From NCBI GenBank assembly GCA_025617745.1, contig CM046855.1, positions 17,081,880-17,145,879 of the forward strand: 64,000 nucleotides of DNA, given 5' to 3'. The DNA is from Heliocidaris erythrogramma (lineage: Eukaryota; Echinodermata; Echinoidea; Camarodonta; Echinometridae). The position numbers and the translations under genes were made by a program. Under the pieces are notes generated by a model that worked only from the letters and a program-made list of their open reading frames with translations, made no database searches and was not told the origin of the DNA. Within the stretch, counting starts at the first letter, position 1, and each line of letters starts with the position of its first letter. Of this stretch, positions 23,659 through 35,300 are shown piece after piece.

Positions 23659-24066
23659 TAAAGCCCACCGCACACTATACGATCGACTGCGATCCAATTT
23701 TGGAAATGAATCGCAATAGTATTAACTATGGGCATTTTAACTAATAAAATCTACCTGATTCAGGTTCTGGAGACTTAATATTAGGAATACTAAACATAGG
23801 GTTTTGGTGCCTTCTATCCGGAATAAGGATGAAATCAGTTTCAAATCGCAGACAATCGTAGGACAGCTCTGACGTCACTACGACTTTGAGCTGATTTGGC
23901 ATTTTCGAAAGCTCGCAATATGCCGTATTTTCGATTTTTACTATCAATATGACTATTCAGAACCTCATTCAGAAATATTTTATGCGTTGACATGTGATAT
24001 CAAGTGCTATTTCATTTTCTTCCAATATCGGATGGCAGACCGATCGTATAGTGTGCTGTGGGCTTA
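23659..24066. mobile_element. MITE, AAGCCCACCGCACAC family, copy 1
   Basis: The left end AAGCCCACCGCACACTATAC and the right end GTGTGCTGTGGGCTTAA are inverted, with further inner complementarity (gatcgactgcgatcc / ggcagaccgatcg). About 408 bp, no coding capacity. A second copy lies at 31815-32234, and both share inner motifs (gctctgacgtcactacg in opposite orientation). Confidence 0.85.
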
Positions 24067-26272
24067 ACGAATATGAATCGGTGGTATGAAGTGGAAGCGA
24101 TGGAAGTGACGACTTGAAAACCAACTTTTTCAACGTGCCGCTCCCAGTCAAGGTTTTGGAACGAGGATAGACATAAATTAGCTGGATGGGTATGATAACT
24201 CTGGATCAAAGAAGCATAGCACAGACTGTACCGGATCTTTTTGTTGTTATTGCAATAGATTAATTTTAACTACATTCTTTTCTTATTTTCTGTATTTCAT
24301 CTAATATTTAACAACTTAAAGTAGGTTTTTATAAAAACAAACATTGACAAATCAGCCCTCCTTGAAAACATTGCACTTTTCGAATCACCACGAGTCTGAT
24401 CTTTACATCCAATGTTATGTCGTGTAGCCATCAAATTAGCTCTTATTCATTAGGAAGGAGATTATGGTCCTGTATTTACATGCATAGAAATTGTCCGTAT
24501 ATTGAAAATGATTGATATATCACAGTAATAAATATTGAAGTAACAAACATGTTCACAAAAGTATTCAAATTCATGAATAATTGTTCTTTGAGTATACCTG
24601 TTTATTTTTACTCTTATGATTTTCCTTGGATGACATGCACAAAATGGGAATTTACTCCACAGATATTACAAACCCGTCTATGGCCCGGCCTTGTTGTGAA
24701 AAATACAGTGTAATAGGGGCCCGAGGGGCACAGTCCCCCCCCCCCCCCCCCGGGAATCGATGGTAAAAGAGACAGAAGTGCGAGGAAAAGAGATAGAGAG
24801 AACATAATAGAGAAAGAAGGAAAAAGAGAGAAAATAAGGAAAATAAATAAGAACGCAAGCAGGACGTGCCACAATAAATCTCACTGCACTTCTTTTTTTC
24901 CAGTATGCAGTACACTGCATTTCTTTTTCAGTGAATGTAATCCCAATCGTCCAAACATAGAGCCCCAAATGGCTAGTCAACATAATACGCCCATAGAAGA
25001 GGTGTGTCTAAAATTTGAATACGTTTGTAAAATAGTCAAAATATCAAAAGCGACGGTTATTGCAGTTATAATATTCTGGATTCAACCCCATTATGGCGAG
25101 GAAGATACGCCCTGCATGCCTGCCAAATACTATACATCAGGATGAAAAAGATAAATATGTACAAACAATTACTGTTGTGCAATACAAATTGATTGGCCCC
25201 ATTCAGCATTCAGCAAAAGTAAAGTCGAAATAAATGAATATCCTTTTTGATTTATTGTTGAAACACTAATAGACATAAAACAACATTATTATGAAATATA
25301 GATAAATACGAAACATCAGAGTCTCACACACAACTAAAAAATGTAGTTTTCATGAACAGTATTTACGTCATTTAGCGGACCAATTTTACCCGTATACGAG
25401 ATATTGAAAAAGGAACCTTGCGCTATACTGCCTGTTCAGTGTGGTGAAGTTTGTACAAAATTGAATTTCTGCTTTTAATGTGTTATTAATCTTATCCTTT
25501 TTTCCACTAGGCTATCGTTGAACTTCACCATATTCACTCTAAACTTCAAAGATGAAATGTCATCTAAATACTGGACCAAATATATAAAACAAGCAATTGC
25601 TGCTCTTTTCCAAGCATTTGCTTGATCTTTACAGTCAGGTGTGCGAAGATGCAAGCAGAAGCCTAGAAACAGAAGAAAAAGTAATTGCTAACTGTATGTA
25701 TTCGACCACTTGTCTTGTTACAAGAAAATTGCTGTTTTTACAAACGCAAGATTTTTGTCATTTTCATCAGTACACTGGCACATCTGCCTGCCCACCCGCC
25801 CACCATGCTAATTGTTCACTGGTGGCGCTAGACAAAGAATTTAAGCAATTGTCTATAAGTCAGTCAGGTACATACATTTAAGAATGTCTCATTTTCACTT
25901 TATGTTCACTAGTTGTGGGTAACTACCTTTGGGCAATTCCACGGAAAGAAATATTCAAAGAGAGATTAAAAACACCCCATCACCCCCTCCCCCAACAAAG
26001 GGACAATTTTTCACTGCGTCCAGCGCACGGTTATGGTCACCTTCGCATGAAACGACGATACAGAAAAAAAACACCAAGATTATAGCTTACACAATCTCAC
26101 AAAACACAGTGCTATAAAGCATTGTATACTGTGACTGCATGGAAGAATAATAGTTGATTATACTCTTCATAAAGCAATGAAATACGAATATTGTTGACAT
26201 GATTTGTGATTTACATGGTTGATATGTAAAGGGCAGATGTGTTGACTCTAGCCTCAAAGGACTAAAGGTCAA

Positions 26273-26574
26273 GCAGGGGCGTCGCTTGATCATTGTGAAC
26301 AGTAGAATGGGGAGGGTATTAGTGTACTTCTGACAAGTTTGGAAAAATACTGAGCCCCTGAATTAAAGTTTTTCAGATATCTTTTATGTAAAACTATAAA
26401 AGAAAATTACCCCCCTTTTTTAACCAGTCAAAGTATTATTCATAAAACTGGCGATATAATATAGGTTGAAACATTATGACTTTCCCAAGAACAGTTGGGA
26501 TATTTTGAATGAGTGATCGCACCCCATACTCCAGACCCCACATTCCTTGTTACGACGCGTCGCGACGCCCCTGC
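26273..26574. mobile_element. Short inverted-repeat element (GCAGGGGCGTCGC)
   Basis: GCAGGGGCGTCGC at the left is matched by GCGACGCCCCTGC at the right over 13 bp, spanning about 300 bp with no coding region. A non-autonomous DNA transposon is likely; no target duplication was resolved. Confidence 0.65.
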
Positions 26575-26990
26575 CCTGTGGCTGATGCCCTTTACAAATT
26601 GATTTGCAATTTCACCACAGCCCGAATGGTTGCTTGATATTATGCCCTAAGAGCAAACCGTAACATGCGACGCACCACCACACAACGTCAAAAAGCGCCA
26701 TCTATTTCTATAAAAGTTGAATTCATATTCGCCGCCTTACATGAGATATAATCTTGAACCAGCTCGGAAATGACATGTTCTCTGGTAGGATTTAGTCCTC
26801 TCTTGTCGTTCAAAGAAGGGATAGTTCCCAAATGTTGCGAGTATTCGACAATCATGCAAAGACTAACCTTCCTAAAGAGTTATTGGCGCGTTTTACAGTC
26901 TATTCAAATAGAAACGCTCTATTTGCCGCATACATCACGTTGACGTCGTTGTCGTCACCATCGTGGTTACCGTATAATCTCGACACCTAC

Positions 26991-27441
26991 TTAATCCGTT
27001 GAGTTCAAATTAATGAGGTCCCAGTTGGGCATGGCGATGAAGATGATCATGACGTAAAGACATTCACCAATAATGATCATTGCAACAAAGATTCCCAATC
27101 CCTTGTCGAGAGCGAGGGCGAACTCGCGCCAGAGCAGGGCGTTGAGCTCTTTGTTTTTGCTGTCGCGTCGATGGAAGCGTGACTTCATCTGGAGCTTGTG
27201 GTCAATGAGCTGGGGTTCGTACAGCTGGCTGTTCTCATTTTCGTGTCCTTCCTCGCCACCGCTGTCGCTGCCGTGGTTGTGGCCGTGGTTGTGGTTGATG
27301 CTGTGGCTGTGGTTATGATTGTGTCCGTGGTTGTGACCATGAGAGTGAGAGTGAGAATGAGAGTGAGAATGAGAGTTGGTCTGGCGCATCATGTGAGGGC
27401 CTTTGCCATTTGGACTTTCCAAGTTAATAGTGCTGTACGAT
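26991..27441 (-). CDS. Cys-loop channel last exon (His-rich loop, TM4, stop)
   Basis: Begins SYSTINLESPNGKGP after acceptor cacag. It continues into about 36 residues of alternating His with Ser, Asn or Gly (coding 27270-27378), then REFALALDKGLGIFVAMIII (start of TM4), ending NSTD and TAA (rc of 26991-26993). Confidence 0.94.
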
Positions 27442-30400
27442 CTGTGTCAAATGTAAGGGTGAAATTAGTTCCGTCATTATTACTGCTAATCAATGTCCAT
27501 ACCTTGTGATTAACTTGTTAATTGTCACAACCATTAATTTTATCATTATTTCAGAACAAGTTGTGTTTTAGCAGCCTAGACTATATCTATTCGAGAACCG
27601 TACGTTTTTTAACAAACGAGAAAAAATAGATTATGTGGTTTATATTTCTTTGCAACAAACATCACTTACATGGGATTATTTTGCAAGCCATGGGCATGAA
27701 TTATCTCACCTACAGCAAAACTGGGGAATATCAGATTGTGTTTTACCAACTATAACTTAATTATATGGGACATATAAGTTTTCATGTTGATCGCCATATG
27801 CATAACATTCTCAATTTCGATATAGCATTAAATTGAGGATATGTTACCTGGAATTTCACCTCTTTAAAACGACAAGGTAACGTTTTACTGTACGTCTTTA
27901 AAAAGATGTTTCTTCATTCAAATTAAATCCATAATTCCTTGCAATAGCATATATAATAATGACTTAACGTGGAAGAGAATTGCCGGGTAAGCCATTCCTA
28001 CTAAATATGATAATTTGAAGATGAATTTAACTCAGAAGAAATCACATCAAATCGAATCTTACTTGGATTCCCTGGGTTGTTTTTCTGCGACTGTGACCAC
28101 TTCTGGAAGACTGTGTCTTTTCTTGCGCATGCGTTGTAACCGTCTTATGATGAGAAATCTTAGCCATGATGGCATGTGACGTTCACCCCCACTGTGATAG
28201 ATGCGTAGAACGATGACTGCACATACCACAGCTCCACAGCCCAATGCAATCATGATGAAGAAGAACGTTACTGGAAAATAGTAAAAACAGAAGAAAGGAT
28301 ATAGTAAATAAAACATGTCTAATCACGATCAATTCGTCATGAAATTTGACTTTTCTTCTCCACTGTGATAGATGTGTAGAATGATGACTGCATGTGCATA
28401 CCACAGCTCCACATCCCAGTGCAATCATAATGAAGGAGGAAGTTACTGGAAGGAAGTAAAAGAGGAGGAAGAAGATAATAAACTCATTATGTGTGTCCTA
28501 CCAACACACATGGTGAACCGTAAACCTTCTCCACGTTATAAACTCCACCATGCAAACCTTCAAAGATCATCTAACTCATTATGTGTTATCACAATATATT
28601 TGTGATATTCATAATGAAATCAGATGTTCGCATCCACTGTGTTGTTGTTAAATGCGGAGAATGCTTCACAGAAGAAATTTTAATGACATGAAGTAAAAGC
28701 AGAAGGAAGGAGATAATAATAATCATAATACATACATACATAACATTTATATTGCGCTTAATACAATGTTTCTAAGCGCCGAAGTCGTAGTATTATTACC
28801 CTGGCTTTGTTTGTTTGTTTGTATTTATTTCCATATTAAAAAGACAGATATACATGTTTAAATAATTATCAATGAGTACAAATATGGCGGATAGCCCATT
28901 TCAGTGGTACTAACATAGTGCCACTGTTCTTCCATGGGGTCCTTAACATATAAACAATAACATGCATATAAAACATAACAAATCATCATAATCAATAAAA
29001 CAAAACTTAATCATAATACATTAAAACCCATGACACACAAAAGGGGAAAAATAAAATGTCTTACAACTCCCCCCCCCCCCCCATCCCCACGCCAAAACAA
29101 ATTGCAACAACAGTCAACAATAGTTACCGAAAATCGAGATAGGCTTGGATATTGGATTTAAAGGAATGGACCGTTGACATTGCTGATAGATAAGAAGGTA
29201 ATTGATTGTAAAGTGTAGCCCCCCTATAAAAAAAATGTTCGTTTACAGCTACTTGTTTTCGGTCTAGGGAGACTAAGGTGATTTATTGTTCGAAGTGAGT
29301 AAGGGCAAGACTTTTGAGCAATGACATTTTCATATATTCAGGTGCAAAATTATTTAGAACTTTAGACCAGCTGCCCTATAAGGTGCTGAAAGCATTCAAG
29401 GAATAAATTCCTACCAGGTACCCATTTATTTATTGGAGAGTGGCAAATGTAGATTAATGTCTTGCCAAAGGACATTAGTGCCGCGGCGGGACTCGAACCG
29501 CGAACCATGAGATCCACAGTCCGGTGACGTATCCACTAAACCACGACACCTCTACAATGATATCAATATTTGATAATGAAGCTTTTGCGTTCCTCGTATT
29601 CGTCACATGTCACATGAGATTCTCCTTCGCTGTGGTATATGCATGTAAACGATGATCATGCACACCACAGTTCCACAGCCAAGTACAATCATGACAAAGG
29701 ACAAAATTACTGAAAGTATAATACAAATTTTAAAAAGATAGAGATATCTGTGTTTTAATTGTTTCTATCAAAACATATATTTTTGGTGTGTTTTTGAGGC
29801 GATTTTATAGGCTGGAAAAGTTAAATGTAATAATAATATCATAATTGGTAGGATTGAAGTAAATTGAATATAATCATAAGAAAGTAAATGTGAGAAAATG
29901 TAATAGTTATACTAAAGAGGAATGTAAATGCTCATGGTTCATATGATACAAAAAAACCCCCAAAAAACTTACAACATTGGTTGACGAGGAATTGCACATG
30001 GGAATGACCATAGGAAGTAAGACAGTGGGAATAATAACAGGAGAGATCCTGGAGAAGTGTCATGCAATGAGGGATTTATGTTATGAAGCTCCATCTTCTT
30101 CTTTGACAGTATCGAAATAAAAAAAGAAAAGAGGCCCAAACAAAATTACGATTTAAAAGGAGAATGCTAAAATAATGTTCGTAAGTCTATGATCCATGAA
30201 AAGTCGAATAAAGAAAGGTCTTCTTTTTCTACTCCCACGTAAACAGGTAAATTTTTATTCCACATTGAATAGAAGAAGATAGAGAACGTAATCCATCAAC
30301 AAGGAATTGTGACATTCCCAATCCTATAACATCTGCCCCCGTTCCAATTGGGAAATCGCAGGATAGTACAGCGCTCTAGTTGAAGGCATTTGTTCGAGGA

Positions 30401-32324
30401 TAGAATAATCTAACTAGCCTAGAGGTAAAAGAAATGTGGAGTTATTTCTGTTTTGATGATCGTTATTTAAAGTCTTCAGGTGCGTTGGAATTACTAGGAT
30501 TTTAGGTTCCGACGAATAAAAATAAGATTATTCCCAGTTCCAAATTTATACTCATTCCATAAATAGCCACTTTGCAATTAGAATCTAAAAGAGACTAGCT
30601 AGTATTTCTTAATCTAGAGTTACCATTCTCACACAAATCTTAGCAAACAGTATTTCCTGGGGGGGGGGGGGGCAATAAATAGTTTCTATCTTCAGGAAAA
30701 CGGATGCTTCTCAAATTGCTACTAACATTAATCCAAGGATATTCAGTTTTTGTCACCATGGTATATAAATATTGTTCAAATGACAGTACTGCATTTCCGC
30801 ACCTATAATATTAGAGGGCGCTCATCAATGACGGAGCTGTGCTTCATTTCATGTCCGGTCCTATCGCACTGGGTTTATTTCATTTAATTGTATTATTTGT
30901 TGAACTTTTGTTACACATATACAGATTTATTCATAACAAAGAAATCATATTATATCAAATTAACAATATAATTTTAACACAGAATGAAGTATATTAGTAC
31001 AGAAAGAGAAGCTAATAAAGCATAATGCATTTAAAGGGGAATAAAAGGCAACATACATTAGCCTATAATCATGTAGATAATTGTCAGCCTATTACAAATA
31101 TCTTGAAATTACTCCTATTTGATTATTTAAGAAGGAGAACAGTGTCTCCAAAAGTTGCAGTTTCCTTGCTTGACATTATCCCATGGGGGCTGCCATTTCC
31201 TTTACAAAGTAATGTCAGAACAATTCTATTTGTGAGATACCCACTGACCTATACACTAGCTACCACGACACTCATGATCAGCTGTGGAATGCATGACACT
31301 GGATTTTCTCATAATAAACCATTTTTGTAGTCATGTATATCCAAATGAAGATACTTTTATCCTGTCATATAACCTATTTGTGTCAAGATATTTGGTTCAG
31401 CTGTTATTTTTGTTAAGCAGGATTTGGCATGCACTTGTAAGTTGCCTGGTCTGACAAAGGTTTGTCAATTCTTCAAAGAAGTGACAAAGACCTACTTAGA
31501 TTTCACCTGTGCGAGACAATAGGGGTACCAAGATGGCTGCCGTTTTGCATGGGTGGCTTTAGTTGTACAATAGCTATTCATTATGCAACATCTTATCCAT
31601 TGTGTACAGGTAAATGGACATGTACCGCAATGACATCACAGTTTTTTCAAAATGGCAGCCCCCATGGGATAATATCTAGCAAGAAATCTGCAAATTTTAG
31701 AGAGACTGTTCTCCTTACTGAGTAATCAAATCAAAGTATTTTCAAGATATTTTGAACAGGCTGACAATTTTCCACATGATTATCAGCTAATGTATGTTGA
31801 GTTTCATTCTCCTTTAAGCCCACCGCACACCATACGATCGGTCTACGCTCCGATTTTGAAAGAAAATGTTATAGCATTAGATATAACACTTAAACACATT
31901 AGATATGTTTGATTGAGGTTCAGAATAGTTACATAGATAGTAAAATCGAAATTACAGGCTATTACGAGCATTCTAGTCGGAGGAAAGGCCAAATCGGCTC
32001 CGAATCGTAGTGACGTCAGAGCAGTCATGCGATTGTCTACGATTTGAAACTGATTTGGCCCTCATCCCGGATATAAGGCTGACATCTCACCAAATTCCTA
32101 TGTTGAGTATTCATATTATTGTTCAGAACCTGAATCAGCTATCTTTCACTGGTTAAACTGTCTATATTTAATGCTATTGCGATTATTTCCAAAAATCGGA
32201 TCGTAGTCGATCGTATAGTGTGCGGTGGGCTTTAAGTATTTGTATTTTAAGTTTCTGAACCTTTGTTTCATATAAAATGATAAATGTCAAAACATGTCGA
32301 TTTCATTTTCATCGTATGTAGATG

Positions 32325-32373
<49 letters not shown>

Positions 32374-35300
32374 AGTAAACAAGTAAATAAAAATTCCATT
32401 AAAATCAGAAGTTTCAAATTATTTTCCTGATGAAGGCCTATGGCCGAAAATTTGAAAACTTCTGAGTTTAACGGAATTTTTATTTACTTGTTTACTACTC
32501 ATCTCTACATTAACAATTCAATATCATATGAAAATAATCTCTCATGATATTAGTACTACATTCTCCACTAAAGAGTATTAGCGATGCGCTCTGAATGAAA
32601 ATGAGTAATGTGTTCATAATACGGCGACAGTGCAGGTATAAAAGCCACATTAACTTTACCTATCAAACTCAACACTCGTATGCCGACTACTATACGTATT
32701 TCTGAATGGCGTCAGCACCCAGCTGATATGTAAGAAAATATCCCACTAGCTCCCCCTAACGTCACCATAATGTGACCATAATAGCGTGGCTATTGGCGGG
32801 ACAGTGACAAGCCGCTCTCTGTGGGTATTTTGATTTAATTAAAGACGATCCTGTGCATATTAAACAACTTTCAATCGCTAAAATAGGATTCAAGTGCACG
32901 CAATATACGAATATTCTCTTTGTATGCCACCTCTATATTATCCTATACCCTCCTCCTCAATTTAGCCCCCCCAACAGGTCCACCCTCCCTATTGTCCTGA
33001 TTATCGGTATTTGTGTTTACCATTAGTATTTTCATAATAAATCTTTTAGATCAATGCTGTTTAGTCACATTTGTAATTAAGTCTCATCCCAATAATTATC
33101 CGCAGATTTAAACATTTTTGTGGTTAGCTTGGTTATTTAGTTCTTCGTTCTACAATTTTTTGATTTTTATTGTATTTCTAAATACTTTTGTGTCTTTTGG
33201 CAAGACATTAATCCACATTTGCCACTCTCCACCCAGGTTTAGTAAATGAGTACCTGGCAGGATTTATTCCTTGAAATGCACTTGCGCTGATTACGGCTGC
33301 CGGAGCTAAAGCCAGGGTAATAACATCCAAACCCTTTGGAAGCGCATAGAGACGTTGTATCATAACGTGTTATGCGCTATATACAAGAACGGAGTATTAT
33401 TATTTTTTTATTTTTTATCTTTTTTCCCAGAGGAAAAAAAAAATTTATTGTTTCAATACAATGACAATTCATGTACATCAGTTTCAACAAATCATCATTC
33501 AGAGTATTTAAAGAAAAGCACAGGTGAAGCCTACTGCATAAAATACTCTAAATACAACGCCCATTTCTTATTAAATTTAACACACTGATTATTTTTTTGA
33601 AAGATGTACCTCTCAAGATCAAAATACCTCTTTACCTCACCTTTGAAAATGCCGAAATTTGGAAGTGTATTATTCATTTTCATCTTATAAATATGAAAGC
33701 GGGAAATCAAAATAATAGTGTTCAAAGCACAGAATTGACGAGACCTGATTCCAAATAAACATAACTCCTCATCAATCTGTACCTGAGTTTTTGAAATCTC
33801 CCTCAACCACTGCGCTACATTGTTCCAAAAAAAGCAGAGTTATTGGACACACACAAAACAGGTGAATTAAAGTCTCTTCTTCCAGATTACAAAAAGAGCA
33901 CTGTCCTGAGTCAACTCTGTTAATTTTCAAAAGAAACGAGTTGACCCCCAAAATTCTATGGATGAGCCTATACTGGAACCACCGTAACTTTGTATCTGTT
34001 GTACATTTATAAGGAATATTGTATACTATCGACCAGATATCCTGAGAGTATTGAATGTTCAACTTATTGTGCCATTTTTCTATAAATTTCCTTTTAACTT
34101 TTTTAACAGAAACAAGCATATCATAAATATTTCTCGATCCTTTCTTATCTTTTAGAATGAAGCTACAATGGAAAGGTTTGAATGGTTGAGTAATTACAAA
34201 AGATGTGTTTTTAAGGAGACTGTCAAATGCTTTTCTAACTGCGTTCACTATACCACCATACTCAATGAAATTTGTGCGAACATTGTATCTTTCCTTAAAC
34301 ATATTAAGGGAACGGAGTATTATTATTATTATTATTATGTCACCAAATATTCGAATAATTTGTTCTTTTTGAATGATTCTGGCATTTCTTATCACATATT
34401 AAATCCATGTAACTATAATGTATGTCAAAAAATTACAACGCCATGACCATGTTTTTAAACAACTGACATGAGTCAAAAATAACCAAAACCATAATCTTGC
34501 TTATTGCTTGTCAAAGGTGCACGGATAAAGTTTAATTAGATTCGATGTCATCGTAACACCTGTAAGTAATCCTCTTTCGACAATGTGAAGTTGGATGTTT
34601 AGAAATTTCGATGTAGTTTAATGCACGTAATGTACTTGTATGGCTTGTTTTCTGTGTATGTGTGTGTGTGGGGGGGGGGGGGGCAGTTGGTGCAACGATT
34701 AATCTTATTCAATTTTTTTAGATTACCAAACCGCACATATTTTAATCCAATTCAAAGAATAGATTTGTGCAGCCTTGCAAAAGAGAATGAAATACATGTA
34801 TAAGTTAGGGATCTAGATTACTTTTTGTTAACGGGTAAAGGTATTTGGTTCTTGGCTGGTGTCATAGATTGGCGCCTGATATTTGAATATTGGAGGTCTA
34901 TTTTTACCGCCTTTTGTTTTCTCCGGTCGTAACCTTGCCACTTGTGATCTGTTTTCTACTCTCTTCGCATTGATTGTCTGCCCCACCTTGTCTATCATCT
35001 ATTACGAGTCTACGAAGCTCGATAGACACCATTCGCAGTGTTCCTTTACCATCTCCTACCTCTCTCCAATTTTGTCTGATTCTTTCCTCCAAATTTAATC
35101 GCGACTACAGATGATTAGTATGTGTGGGTTTTGTGTGTGTGTGTGTATGCGTGTGTTTCTTTCTTTCTCTGTCTTCCACTTTCATTTTCTTTTTTCATCA
35201 TACTTTATCTCCTTCTTCTCCCCCTCTCTCTCCCACTTTCTCTCCTCCTCTCTCTCTTATGTTCCCAAATTGTTTGTGGTATATATCCCATATAGTTTTT

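Larger units (their letters stand above)
18655..26990. other. Intergenic region between PhyH and the Cys-loop channel
   Basis: PhyH is transcribed leftward from 18654 and the channel gene ends at 26991, so this stretch contains the PhyH promoter and the channel 3' untranslated region. No convincing coding exon was found. Recognisable content: AGGTCA array 19.8-20.5 kb, inverted-repeat element 20.76-21.52 kb, inverted-arm element 22.0-23.0 kb, MITE 23.66-24.07 kb and a short element at 26.3-26.6 kb. Confidence 0.6.

Noticed and set aside
31025-31725. Two open frames of 87-101 residues
   Set aside because: Both lie in the inverted arms or core of a MITE.
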